NCBI RefSeq assembly: GCF_002305895.1
Contig: NZ_CP022203.1
Coordinates: 784,501 to 848,500, forward strand
Source of the DNA: Corallococcus macrosporus DSM 14697
Lineage (GTDB): Bacteria > Myxococcota > Myxococcia > Myxococcales > Myxococcaceae
Length of the DNA: 64,000 nt
Direction of reading: 5' to 3'
In this document: piece after piece, positions 43,364 to 52,232 of the stretch
Layout of the letters: each line of letters opens with the position of its first letter
Position numbering within the stretch: position 1 is the first letter of the stretch
The notes under the pieces: model-generated
What the model was told of the DNA's origin: nothing
Seen by the model: only the letters and a program-made list of their open reading frames with translations
Databases searched by the model: none
Position numbers and translations under genes: made by a program

Positions 43364-45811
43364 TCACCGCTTCTGGATGGCGATGATGGGGTCCACGCGG
43401 GAGGCGCGGCGCGCGGGCAGCCAGGTGGCCATGAGGGCCACGCCTCCCAGCAGCAGGGCGAACACGCCGAAGGTCAGCGGGTCCGTGCCGCTGATGCCGT
43501 ACAGCAGGCTCTCCAGGTAGCGCGACAGGACGAAGGCGGCGGCGAGCCCCACGCAGATTCCCAGGCCCGCCATCTTCAGGCCCTGGTCCATGACCAGCCG
43601 CACCACCCGGCTCGGCGGCGCCCCCAGCGCCATGCGGATGCCAATCTCCTGGGTGCGTTGCGAGACGAGGTAGGAGATGACGCCGTAGAGCCCCGCGGTG
43701 GCCAGCACCAGCGCGATGAGCGCGAACGTCCCCAGGAGCGTGAGGCTCAGGCGCCGCCCCGCCACGGACTGCTGGATGATGTCCTCCATGGTCATGACGT
43801 TGTAGAGCGGCTGCTCGGAGTCCACGGCGCGCACCGCGGCGCGCAGCGAGGGGGCCACGCCCGCGGGCGCCGCGCGGGTCTTGAGCACCAGCGTCACCGA
43901 CTGGAAGTACCAGAGCGTGGAGCGCGGATGGTTGAAGGGGAGGTGCACCTCGGGCAGGGGCTGCTGGTCCAGGCCCGCCTGCCGCACGTCGCCCACCACG
44001 CCGATGATTTCCACGGGCTGCCCTCCGATGAGGAGCCGGCGGCCCACGGCTTCGCTTCCCGCGAAGTGCCGGCGGGCGAGGGCCTGATTGACGATGACGA
44101 CCTGCTCGGCCCCGCGGCCGTCGTCCTCGGTGAAGTCGCGGCCGGCCAGCAGCGGGATGCCCAGCGACTTGAAGAGGTCCGGGCTGGTCGTCCTGAACTC
44201 CGCGAACAGCGTCTTGCCGGGCTCCGCCGGAAGCTCGCCCTCCACGGCGTAGTCACCGCTGGTCCACGCGGTCTGGATGGGGAGGAGGGAGATGAGCGCC
44301 GCGGACTCCACGCCTGGGAGCGCCCGGGCCTTCTCCAGGATGGGCTGGAAGAGGCGCCCGACGACCTCCTCGCGCGGGTATTGGTTCGGTGTAATGGGCA
44401 GGTGGGCGGTGAGGACGTTGCGCGGCTCCAGCCCTGGCTCGGTGCCCAGCAGCTTCACGAAGCCGCGCAGCAGCAGCCCCGCGCCGACGAGCAGCACCAG
44501 GGACAGGGCCACCTCCGTCACCACGAGCGCGCCGCGGAAGACGTGGTGTGAGCGCGACGCGGACTGCTTGCCCCCCGGCTCGGCGAGGCTGGCGCGCAGC
44601 GGCGTGCGCGTTGCCTGGAGCGCTGGCGTCAGGCCGAAGAGGAGCGCGCTGCCCACCGACACCAGCAGCAGGAAGCCGAGGACCCGCCCGTTGAGGGGGA
44701 GGTCCCCCGTGAGCGGGAAGGTGGTCCGGACCAGGTTGCCCATGGCGCTCACGCACCAGGCGCCCAGGAGCACGCCCAGCAGCGCGCCCAGCAGCGACAG
44801 CAGCAGGCTCTCCACCAGGAGCTGCCGCACGACATGCCCGCGGCTCGCGCCCAGCGCGAAGCGGACGGCAATCTCCTGCTGGCGCGTGGAGGTCCGGGCG
44901 AGCAGCAGGTTGGCGACGTTGGCACAGGCGATGAGCAGCACCAGCAGCACCGCGCCCTGCAAGAGCAGCAAGGTGGGCCGCACGTTGCCCACCACCGTCT
45001 CCGCCAGGGGCACCGCCGTGGCGCTCCGCCCGGCCTGCTGCGCGGGGTGCGCCTCCTCGATGCGGCGCGCCACCTCCGTCAGCTCCGCCGCGAGCGTCCG
45101 CGGCGGGACCCCTGGCCGCAGCCGCCCGAGGACACTCAGGAAGTGCGAGCCCCGGTTGTCCAGCCGGTCCGCGGTGGGGATGAAGGGGACGAAGACATCC
45201 ATCCGGGCCCCCGCGGGGAAGCCCACCGCCGTGGGCAGGATGCCCACCACCGTGTGGGGCTGTCCATCCAGCGTCAGGGTGCGCCCGACGAGGCCCGGGT
45301 CGGCGCCGAAGCGGCGTTGCCACAGCCCCTCGCCAATGACGACGACGGGCGCGGCTCCGGGCTGGTCATCTCCAGGCGAGAAGCCGGGCCCCAGCTTCGG
45401 CGCCGTGCCCAGGACCTGGAAGAGGTTGGCCGTGGTGGCCACCACGCTGACCCGCTCCGCGCCTTCGGGCGTCATCAGGTTGCGGCCCTGGAGTTCGTAG
45501 GCGGCCACGCCCTCCAGCGAGGGAAGCTGGGTGGCCCAGTCCTGGTAGTTGGGCCACGACACCGAGCCCAGCCACTTCGGGTCCCTGGCTGGCGTCGTCT
45601 CGAAGAGGCGAACGAGCTGCGCGGGCTCGTGGTAGGGCAGCGGCCGCAGCAGCACCGCGTCCACCACGCTGAAGATGGCCGCGTTGGCGCCAATCCCAAA
45701 TGCCAGACACAACGCGGCCACCAGGGTGAAGACCGGGTCCTTCCGGAGCATCCGCACCGCGAACTTGAAGTCGTTCGCGATGTCCCCCACTCCGCCGACG
45801 ATACGGGCCAT
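43364..45811 (-). CDS. MacB/FtsX-type ABC permease (ADOP family), 815 aa
   Basis: The start ATG at 45811 (or GTG two codons earlier). It has a duplicated plan of MacB-type periplasmic core plus FtsX permease: first TM at about residues 28-55 (FTLVAALCLAFGIGANAAIF), a large periplasmic domain, three TMs, then a second such half ending MATWLPARRASRVDPIIAIQ. Proteins of this ADOP type are widespread in Myxococcota and Acidobacteria. They work in macrolide or lipoprotein-like export with a separate ATPase; none is adjacent here, so the partner must be elsewhere. Confidence 0.92.
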   Translation of the reverse strand: MARIVGGVGDIANDFKFAVRMLRKDPVFTLVAALCLAFGIGANAAIFSVVDAVLLRPLPYHEPAQLVRLFETTPARDPKWLGSVSWPNYQDWATQLPSLEGVAAYELQGRNLMTPEGAERVSVVATTANLFQVLGTAPKLGPGFSPGDDQPGAAPVVVIGEGLWQRRFGADPGLVGRTLTLDGQPHTVVGILPTAVGFPAGARMDVFVPFIPTADRLDNRGSHFLSVLGRLRPGVPPRTLAAELTEVARRIEEAHPAQQAGRSATAVPLAETVVGNVRPTLLLLQGAVLLVLLIACANVANLLLARTSTRQQEIAVRFALGASRGHVVRQLLVESLLLSLLGALLGVLLGAWCVSAMGNLVRTTFPLTGDLPLNGRVLGFLLLVSVGSALLFGLTPALQATRTPLRASLAEPGGKQSASRSHHVFRGALVVTEVALSLVLLVGAGLLLRGFVKLLGTEPGLEPRNVLTAHLPITPNQYPREEVVGRLFQPILEKARALPGVESAALISLLPIQTAWTSGDYAVEGELPAEPGKTLFAEFRTTSPDLFKSLGIPLLAGRDFTEDDGRGAEQVVIVNQALARRHFAGSEAVGRRLLIGGQPVEIIGVVGDVRQAGLDQQPLPEVHLPFNHPRSTLWYFQSVTLVLKTRAAPAGVAPSLRAAVRAVDSEQPLYNVMTMEDIIQQSVAGRRLSLTLLGTFALIALVLATAGLYGVISYLVSQRTQEIGIRMALGAPPSRVVRLVMDQGLKMAGLGICVGLAAAFVLSRYLESLLYGISGTDPLTFGVFALLLGGVALMATWLPARRASRVDPIIAIQKR

Positions 45812-45917
45812 GGCCACCTCGCGCGGGCAAGCCTAACAAAAACAGCTCACCCGGCAATGCAGTCACGTCCGGGCCGGGCGGGCAGGTGGGCTCGCGAATC
45901 CCGCCACCTGGGCGTGA

Positions 45918-45950
45918 AGCCCCCAATCCCACGCAAGGGGAATGGGGGCT
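45918..45950 (-). terminator. Stem-loop after the 46351 gene
   Basis: AGCCCCCAATCCC and GGGAATGGGGGCT form a 12- to 13-bp stem (one mismatch) 11 bp downstream of the minus-strand stop at 45962. Confidence 0.6.
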
Positions 45951-45961
45951 CCACGGGAGCG

Positions 45962-46351
45962 TCAGTGAGGGGTGATGCCCTGCTTCTCGCTGGGCGTCTC
46001 CGTGAAGGTGGACTTGAACATCGAGGCCAGGCCGTTGACGGTGGAGCCGAAGGCCTCCACGCTCGCCTGCTTGTAGTTGCCCTGCCTGGCGCTCTGGAAG
46101 GCGTCACGGCCGAAGTTCAGCGCCTCGCGCTGGTGGGCGTTGACCTCGCTGCGCTCCCCCGTCTCCACCTTCTTCACGTTGTCCATCACGCTGGCCTGCG
46201 AGCGCGCGGAGATGCCGATGTTGCCCCGGTCCAGAATCTGGTTCACACCGCCGACCGCGTGGGCGTAGTCGCTCGTCTTGCCCTGCGTGGTCCGGTCGAT
46301 CTGCTGCCGCATCGGATTCTGGAAGGTGTGGTTCGGCTTGACCTTGAACAT
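45962..46351 (-). CDS. Hypothetical protein, 129 aa
   Basis: The ATG at 46351 (MFKVKPNHTFQNPMRQQIDR) follows GGGGGAAA. It has no signal or membrane segment; it is rich in Gln, Asn, Ser and Lys and probably helical (NAHQREALNFGRDAFQSARQ). The sequence suggests a small soluble or secreted alpha-helical protein. No family is recognised. A clear stem-loop follows its stop codon, which supports it being a real transcript. Confidence 0.7.
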   Translation of the reverse strand: MFKVKPNHTFQNPMRQQIDRTTQGKTSDYAHAVGGVNQILDRGNIGISARSQASVMDNVKKVETGERSEVNAHQREALNFGRDAFQSARQGNYKQASVEAFGSTVNGLASMFKSTFTETPSEKQGITPH

Positions 46352-46496
46352 GGCGTTTCCCCCGTGGGCCTTCGCGGCCCCGCGATGTGGTGCTTGAAAT
46401 GGTTGTCGGGGGATGTGGGTTGGAGTTTCCTGTTTGCGCCTTTCTCTCCACAGTGGCACCTGTCTCTCGCCGTGGTCGGGAGGATGGCGACATGCA

Positions 46497-47039
46497 TCAG
46501 CGGAGGAGCTGGCAGGGGCCGGTGTTGCAGCCCTTGAGGGGGAGTGGGGCCTTGAGGGTCAGCACGATGCCGACTTCGGAGCCGTAGGCCACTCGCGTTT
46601 CTCCTTCCCCGCGCGAGTCCCACGCGCCGAACGGGGTGCCAAAGCGCAGGGCCAGGGAGGCGAAGCCAAACGTGAGGTAGGGGGCGAAGTGTATCCCTGA
46701 CGTCGGCAGGAACGCCCGCGTCCCTGTCTCGTGCTGCGCCCCGAACTCGAAGCCGAAGGGCCCCGCGGAGAGCTGGAACCCACCCGCCAGCCGGGCGTGG
46801 CCGCTCGTCCACTGCGCCTGGGTGAAGATGCCCGTCGCGAGCAGCTTGTCCACGATGTTGTAGGTCACCTCGACGCCCAGCCCCAGGTGCGCATTGCCCG
46901 AGCGGCCCGTCACGCTCAGCATGGGGCCCACGCTGAGCCAGTGGTCCCCGGAGGCAATCCAATCCGTCACCGTATCCCGTCGCGCCGCGTGAGCCGCGGG
47001 GGCGAGGAGCAGCAGTATCACCAGGAGGTGTTTGAACAT
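46497..47039 (-). CDS. Secreted/outer-membrane beta-type protein, 180 aa
   Basis: The start ATG at 47039 gives a signal peptide (MFKHLLVILLLLAPAAHAA). The mature part alternates short amphipathic strands (HWLSVGPMLSVTGRSGNAHL, LTFGFASLALRFG, VAYGSEVGIVLTL) as in small outer-membrane beta barrels. Two Cys close the chain (CNTGPC). No transport or enzyme motif. The following gap 47040-47345 (306 bp) carries its likely promoter and is otherwise empty; an AT-rich stretch lies around 47190-47210. Confidence 0.72.
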   Translation of the reverse strand: MFKHLLVILLLLAPAAHAARRDTVTDWIASGDHWLSVGPMLSVTGRSGNAHLGLGVEVTYNIVDKLLATGIFTQAQWTSGHARLAGGFQLSAGPFGFEFGAQHETGTRAFLPTSGIHFAPYLTFGFASLALRFGTPFGAWDSRGEGETRVAYGSEVGIVLTLKAPLPLKGCNTGPCQLLR

Positions 47040-47345
47040 GCCCGGTGTGATTGCAACCGGTGTTCCCAGGGCTGCTTCCAATGAAAATGGCAGGTTGTTC
47101 CGTGCATCGGATTGCACGGCGCAAAGCGAGTGATGCACTGGCCCGGTAGCGGCGGTGGCGGGTCTGTCCTGCCCCCTGAAACACAGGCAGGAAAACATAT
47201 ACAGACGGGCTCGGGATGGACCAGCACAGTCCATGTCGAGCGCTGCGGCACGGGGACGCCGTGGAAGGCGAGCGAGAATCAGGAGGCCCGCGGCCCGGCG
47301 CTCTCCCACGGCGCGACGTGACGCGGTCCCGGCTCGCCGGGCGCT

Positions 47346-48269
47346 TCAGGGGCCGTCCTTGGGCGGCGCGCGCCCAGGCGCGTCCTCCGTGGCGGCGCCG
47401 TGCTTCACGGGGCACGTCCTGGGGAAGGTGCCCAGGGATTCGACGGCGTAGCCCTTCGGGTAGCTGCGGATGTTCTTTCGCTCCCGGGCGTAGGTGGGCG
47501 CCTCCTTCGGAGACAGGGCGTAGCGCACGAACCGGCCCCGGGCCTTGAGCGCCAGGCGGAACACCTTGCGGCTGAGGCGCGACGGGTGGGGGTAGTGGAA
47601 GGCGTCCAGCAGGGCGTCCTCCATCAGCGTGCGCGCGAAGAGGGTGACGAGCCGCCTGGGCGCGAGGTTCGTCGGCGGGAAGGTGGTGAGCAGCTCCAGC
47701 GTGGCGTCCGCGACGGCCTTGCTGCGCGCGTCGAAGGCGAAGTGCGCGGCTTCGTAGCCATCCATGAGGGAGGCGAACGCCTCATGGGTCTCCGGGATGT
47801 CCCGGATGCCCATGTGGCGGCCGATGTCGCGGTAGTAGTTCGTCCACGCCGTCACTTCATGGGGCGTGAGTGGCCGCCAGCCGAAGTCGGCAATCCAGCG
47901 CACCGGCATCACCACGAAGGTGGAGAGCACGTAGCGCATGTCGTCGTTGGAGATGTCGTAGGCGCCGTGCATCTGGTTCATGCGCCGGAAGGCCTCGCGG
48001 CCCTGCTGGCTGGACATGCCGTGCTCCAGGAGGGTGTCCAGGATGAGCACGGTGTCGTCGTAGCGCTTCTGGGTGCGCTGGGTGAACTCGCCGGTGTCGT
48101 GCAGGAGCACGCCGATGCTGGGCACCGCGTAGGTGCGGAACAGCGCGAAGCTGAGCGCCTGTTCGACGTCCCAGGGGAACTCGCGGGTGGCCAGGATGCG
48201 AACGATGTCCTCGTGCTGTGTCTGGGCGTCGAGGCGGTCCGTGAGGTCGCGTAGCGCGAAACGCTTCAT
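47346..48269 (-). CDS. MpaB-like oxygenase (DUF2236 type), 307 aa
   Basis: The start ATG at 48269 (MKRFALRDLTDRLDAQTQHE) follows GAGGAGCG. The protein is mostly helical. The conserved segment RRMNQMHGAYDISNDDMRYV, then RWIADFGWRPLTPHEVTAW and GRHMGIRDIP, matches COG3662 proteins, related to latex-clearing protein and fungal MpaB, in which a heme b is bound by conserved His/Lys. Oxidative cleavage activity is therefore likely; the substrate is unknown. It is divergent from the esterase-type gene. Confidence 0.83.
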   Translation of the reverse strand: MKRFALRDLTDRLDAQTQHEDIVRILATREFPWDVEQALSFALFRTYAVPSIGVLLHDTGEFTQRTQKRYDDTVLILDTLLEHGMSSQQGREAFRRMNQMHGAYDISNDDMRYVLSTFVVMPVRWIADFGWRPLTPHEVTAWTNYYRDIGRHMGIRDIPETHEAFASLMDGYEAAHFAFDARSKAVADATLELLTTFPPTNLAPRRLVTLFARTLMEDALLDAFHYPHPSRLSRKVFRLALKARGRFVRYALSPKEAPTYARERKNIRSYPKGYAVESLGTFPRTCPVKHGAATEDAPGRAPPKDGP

Positions 48270-48435
48270 CCATCGCTCCTCTGTGAATGCCGTCGCGGAG
48301 TCTAGCCCAGGCGGGGCCGCCGCGCCCGACGGCGCCGGGTCAGGTCCTTGCCCGCACGGTTGCTGCCGCCCAGCCGCGGGTTGGCACCTTTCCGGCGGCG
48401 CCCGTGCGCGGGCGCCCCACCAAGGAGCAGCGCGC

Positions 48436-49386
48436 ATGAACCTGGACCCTTCGACGCAGAAGTTCGTCTCGGACCTGGCGGCCTCGAACAGCCCGCCCCT
48501 CTACACCCTGACGCCGGAGCAGGCACGGGACGTCCTCCTCAAGGCGCAATCGATTCCGGTGGCGCTGCCGGACGCGGACGTGGAGGAGCGCAAGCTGCCC
48601 GTCGGGCCCAAGGGCTCCGTCCGGACGCTGCTCTTCCGGCCGAAGGGGAGCAAGGAGCGCCTGCCCGTGGTGATGTTCATCCACGGCGCGGGCTGGGTGA
48701 TGGGGGATGCCCGGACCCACGAGCGGCTGGTGCGGGAGCTGGTCAAGGGCGCGAACGTCGCCGCCGTCTTCGTGGACTATGGCCGCTCACCCGAGAACAA
48801 GTTCCCCACGGCCATCGAGGAGGCCTACGCCGCGACGAAGTACGTGGCGGAGCACCCGGAGGAGTTCAACGTGGATGCCCGCCGCATGGCGCTGGTGGGG
48901 GACAGCGTCGGCGGGAACATGGCGACCGTGGTCGGGATGCTCGCGAAGGAGCGCGGCGGCCCGAACATCCGCTTCCAGGCGCTCTTCTATCCCGTCACCG
49001 ACGCCAGCTTCGACAGCGGCTCCTATCAGGAGTTCGCGGAGGGGCCGTGGCTGACGCGCAAGGCGATGAAGTGGTTCTGGGATGCCTACCTGCCGGAGAC
49101 CTCCAAGCGCATGGACCCGCACGTGTCCCCGCTGAGGGCGTCCCTGGACCAGCTCAAGGGCCTGCCTCCCGCGCTGGTCATCACCGACGAGAACGACGTG
49201 CTGCGTGACGAGGGCGAGGCCTACGCGGCGAAGCTCTCCGAGGCGGGCGTCAACGTCACCCAGGTCCGCTTCCTCGGCACGCACCACGACTTCGTCATGC
49301 TCAACGCGCTGGCCCAGACGCCCGCGGCCCGGGGCGCCATCGAGCTCACCACCACCAGGCTGCGGGAGTGGCTGCACGGGAACTGA
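48436..49386 (+). CDS. Alpha/beta hydrolase, hormone-sensitive-lipase type, 316 aa
   Basis: The start ATG at 48436 follows AAGGAGCAG. The oxyanion motif is HGAGW (family HGGGx) about residue 85. The nucleophile is Ser157 in GDSVGG (family GDSAGG). The acid is in ITDENDVLRDEGE and the His in LGTHHDFVM near the end, all in the right order. It probably hydrolyses esters of short or medium acyl chains. A stem-loop follows the stop codon. Confidence 0.93.
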   Translation: MNLDPSTQKFVSDLAASNSPPLYTLTPEQARDVLLKAQSIPVALPDADVEERKLPVGPKGSVRTLLFRPKGSKERLPVVMFIHGAGWVMGDARTHERLVRELVKGANVAAVFVDYGRSPENKFPTAIEEAYAATKYVAEHPEEFNVDARRMALVGDSVGGNMATVVGMLAKERGGPNIRFQALFYPVTDASFDSGSYQEFAEGPWLTRKAMKWFWDAYLPETSKRMDPHVSPLRASLDQLKGLPPALVITDENDVLRDEGEAYAAKLSEAGVNVTQVRFLGTHHDFVMLNALAQTPAARGAIELTTTRLREWLHGN

Positions 49387-49403
49387 GCGGGCTCCCGGCG
49401 GCC

Positions 49404-49427
49404 GGTGCTCGGCGGTGTTCGAGCACC
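49404..49427 (+). terminator. Stem-loop after the hydrolase gene
   Basis: GGTGCTCG and CGAGCACC form a perfect 8-bp stem with an 8-base loop, 17 bp after the stop codon at 49386. The rest of the gap to 49678 shows no gene. Confidence 0.6.
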
Positions 49428-49677
49428 GCCGCCCCCGCGGACCTCCGTTGGTGCACAGGGTGATGCGCGCCAGCGATTGCTCCCACCCTTCGAGCTCGTT
49501 CAAGACAGACGCGGCCCTTGGGGCACACGGGCTGGATGCGGTGTCTTTCATTTTCTGAGAGTCAGTCATTCGTGAGGAATGGCAAGCGGCTGACGAGGGC
49601 TTGCGCTCCGAGGCAATGGCTGCATCGAGGGTCGCTCTCAATCTTGGCGCCTCCCCCCTGCTGGTCTGGAGGTCGTC

Positions 49678-50217
49678 ATGAAGCGATTGCTTGGATGCGT
49701 GAGTGGTGTTGCCGCGGCGCTGGCGTTCGTCGCCGTTCCTGGGAAGGCGTTCGCGCAGCCGTCGCCGGATTTGACCCTGGTGGAGTGCTCCCAGGGGAAC
49801 CAGCGCCAGGACTATGCGCCGGCCATCTCGCTCTTCGCCCGGTTTACGACCGTGACAGGGACGGGGCAGCTCTCCTCCTGCCGGGCCCCGTCGGACCCGG
49901 GGCTGGCCTTCGGCTCGTTCACCATCATCGGCGCCAGCTCGGCGAGCTGTCTGGTCTCGAGCCTGTCGACCCAGAACACGGTGACCTGGAATGACGGCTC
50001 GGAGAGCACCATCGACTTCATCGGTGGCGTGGACGTGCGCCCGCCGGGCACGACGATGGTGACGGTCCTGGGCCGGGTCTCCGGCGGTCGCTACGAAGGC
50101 GCGCTCGCCATCAAGACGATGGACGTGTCGGCCATTCCCGGAGTGACGCGGTGCCTGCTGAGCGGCGTGCGCTCCGCCAACGCGAACATCTCGCTGACGC
50201 TGCGGCGGCTGTTCTGA
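49678..50217 (+). CDS. Hypothetical secreted protein, 179 aa
   Basis: The ATG at 49678 follows GGAGGTCGTC. A clear signal peptide (VAAALAFVAVPGKAFA) gives export. The mature domain of about 150 residues is strand-rich, with four Cys (likely two disulfides) and the segments TGTGQLSSCRAPSDPGLAFG and NTVTWNDGSESTIDFIGG. It is similar in style to actinobacterial-type secreted beta proteins, but no family is certain. Confidence 0.75.
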   Translation: MKRLLGCVSGVAAALAFVAVPGKAFAQPSPDLTLVECSQGNQRQDYAPAISLFARFTTVTGTGQLSSCRAPSDPGLAFGSFTIIGASSASCLVSSLSTQNTVTWNDGSESTIDFIGGVDVRPPGTTMVTVLGRVSGGRYEGALAIKTMDVSAIPGVTRCLLSGVRSANANISLTLRRLF

Positions 50218-50315
50218 GCCGCGGTCCACGGGTTGGGGCCTGAGGCCGGGCTCCCAGCCGAAGCGGGGTGCCTCGTGACTGTCGGGATGGCGCGGCCCGG
50301 GGCGACCTGGGCGCC

Positions 50316-51125
50316 ATGCGAATCCTGAAGCTCGAAACGGCGCCGTTGTTCTCGTGGCCCCACCTCTCCGCGGCCCCCCGAGGTGGCGTTGAAACCCAGG
50401 ACCTGCCCCTCCTGCGGGGAACCGTCGACGCGTTGCCAGCGGGCCTGGATGCCCTGGTGGTGACGTCGGACCTGCAGGGGGTGGCGCCTTGCGCCGCGCT
50501 GGGAGGCGCGGTGGCCCTCCTGGGCGAAGTCCTGGCGGATGGTCTCGCGGCCTTGAGCGCGGAGGGGGGGCTGCCTCCGCTCGCGCACACGGGCGTGGTG
50601 CTGGCGGGGGACCTGTTCTCCGACGATGCCGCGCTGGTGCGAGGTGCTTCCGGCGATGTGCGGCCCGTGTGGGAAGCCTTCGGACAGCAGTTCCGCTGGG
50701 TGGTGGGCGTGGCGGGAAATCACGACACGTTCGGCACCGCGCGGGAGCAGGCGCGGTTCTTTCGCCAGCGCCCAGCGCTGCGGTTGCTGGATGGGGACGT
50801 GGTGGATGTGGATGGCCTGCGAGTGGGGGGCGTGGGGGGCATCATCGGCCGCCCGGACAGACCGGGCCGGCGCGATGAAGCGGCGTTTCTTCAGGGCCTG
50901 CGGAGCGTCATGCGGCAGGGCCCGGAGTTGCTGGTGCTTCACCAGGGGCCGGATGCGCCCGGGCCGCACCTCCGTGGGAGCGCGGCCATCCGGGAGTGCC
51001 TGCCGGCTCGCGAAGACCTGCTGGTGATTTGTGGCCACTCACACTGGGACACGCCGCTGGCGTCGCTGCCAGCGGGGCCTCAGGTGCTCAATGCGGACAG
51101 GAGGGCGGTGCTCCTCACGCGGTGA
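50316..51125 (+). CDS. Metallophosphoesterase, 269 aa
   Basis: The start ATG at 50316 (MRILKLETAPLFSW). Calcineurin-like motifs appear in order: VTSDLQG, VLAGDLFSD, GVAGNHDTFG (residues about 130-139) and CGHSHWDTPL near the C-terminus, giving the usual two-metal site. The first motif is SDLQG, not the usual DxH, so one metal ligand is atypical. It probably cleaves a phosphoester; the substrate is unknown. It is monocistronic. Confidence 0.88.
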   Translation: MRILKLETAPLFSWPHLSAAPRGGVETQDLPLLRGTVDALPAGLDALVVTSDLQGVAPCAALGGAVALLGEVLADGLAALSAEGGLPPLAHTGVVLAGDLFSDDAALVRGASGDVRPVWEAFGQQFRWVVGVAGNHDTFGTAREQARFFRQRPALRLLDGDVVDVDGLRVGGVGGIIGRPDRPGRRDEAAFLQGLRSVMRQGPELLVLHQGPDAPGPHLRGSAAIRECLPAREDLLVICGHSHWDTPLASLPAGPQVLNADRRAVLLTR

Positions 51126-51298
51126 TGCTCATGGCTCAGCGCCAGTGCGTGACGTGGGCCGTGGCGAAGGGCTCGAAGGCGCGGGGCGCTTTCGCCTGGA
51201 GGGGGACTCTCCGAGTGAATGGCGCGGTGGACCCAGGTGGCGCGGCAAGTGTCAGGTCGGCCGAGGCGGTGGCTCCGTGCTCGAGGACGTCTGTGCGC

Positions 51299-51327
51299 TT
51301 GGTTCATCTTCCGACCTGACCTATAGA
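51299..51327 (+). promoter_or_regulatory. Candidate promoter of the ATPase/HNH operon
   Basis: TTGGTT and TATAGA with a 17-bp spacer, about 38 bp before the ATPase start at 51366, which has the ribosome site CAGGAGGAAG. It is a better sigma-70 match than usual in this window and lies at the left edge of the lower-GC island. Confidence 0.45.
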
Positions 51328-51365
51328 GCACGCGAAGAGCACGTTGGATTCAACAGGAGGAAGCG

Positions 51366-52232
51366 ATGTTTGATCGGCTGGAACTTCATCATGTCGGGCC
51401 AGCCCCAGAACTCGTTTTCGACTTCGCCCACCGGCTGAATCTCATCACCGGCGACAACGGGGTGGGGAAGACCTTCATCCTGGATGTTGCCTGGTGGGCG
51501 CTGACCCGGACGTGGGCGGGACACCCCGCCGCGCCGCATCGAGGGGCTGGCCTCAAACCCCGCATCGCCTTCGAGTTCGAGGGGAAGAGAAAGCCCGTCC
51601 GTTACTCGAGCGAATACGACTTCAAGTCGCAGAGTTGGACCTTGAAGGGAGGGCGGCCCCCCAATCCGGGCATGGTGCTCTACGCTCGGGTGGACGGCTC
51701 GTTTTCGGTGTGGGACCCGGCGCGTAACTACTGGAGAAACGCGCCGTCGCTGGGGGTTGATGCGCCAGATCGGCCTCCCGCCTACCTCTTCAGTTCCCAG
51801 GAGGTGTGGGATGGTCTCAAGCCTGATGGAAAGTATTTGTGCAACGGGCTGATTGCGGACTGGGCGTCTTGGCAAGGGAGCAACAAGGAGCCGTATCGGC
51901 AGCTCCGCCAGGCGCTTCATGCGCTGTCTCCTTCTGATGCGGAGCTTCTCGTTCCGGGAGAGCTCACGCGTATCAGCCTGGAAGACGTCCGGGACATGCC
52001 GACGCTGCGCACGGGCTATGGCCAGGAGGTGCCGGTGGTGTATGCGTCCGCGGGCGTCAGGCGCGTCATCACGTTGGCCTACTTGCTGGTGTGGACGTGG
52101 CAGGAGCATCTGCAGGCGAGTCGGTTGATGAACCAGGATGCCACCCGGTCGATCATCTTCTTGATTGACGAGGTGGAGGCCCATCTGCACCCGCGTTGGC
52201 AGCGGACGGTCCTGCGCTCCCTGCTCAAGGTC
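51366..52232 (+). pseudogene. ABC-type AAA ATPase (PtuA/Septu-like), 5' part, split by IS
   Basis: It encodes residues 1-289 of a 423-residue ATPase. Walker A GDNGVGKT is at 29-36 after a first strand that fits the AAA_21/OLD group. The ABC-like signature lies around VPVVYASAGVRRVITLAYLL, and Walker B IIFLIDEVE is at 263-271. The frame breaks after LLKV at 52232 and resumes at 53685, where the H-loop AVTHSPLLLAS is found. An HNH gene overlaps the end. This pair is the Septu architecture (PtuA with PtuB). Base composition is lower in GC than the surroundings. Confidence 0.88.
52223..52232. repeat. 10-bp target duplication, left copy (third IS)
   Basis: GCTCAAGGTC at 52223-52232 recurs at 53675-53684. 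Joining the flanks at the repeat restores the ATPase frame. Confidence 0.9.
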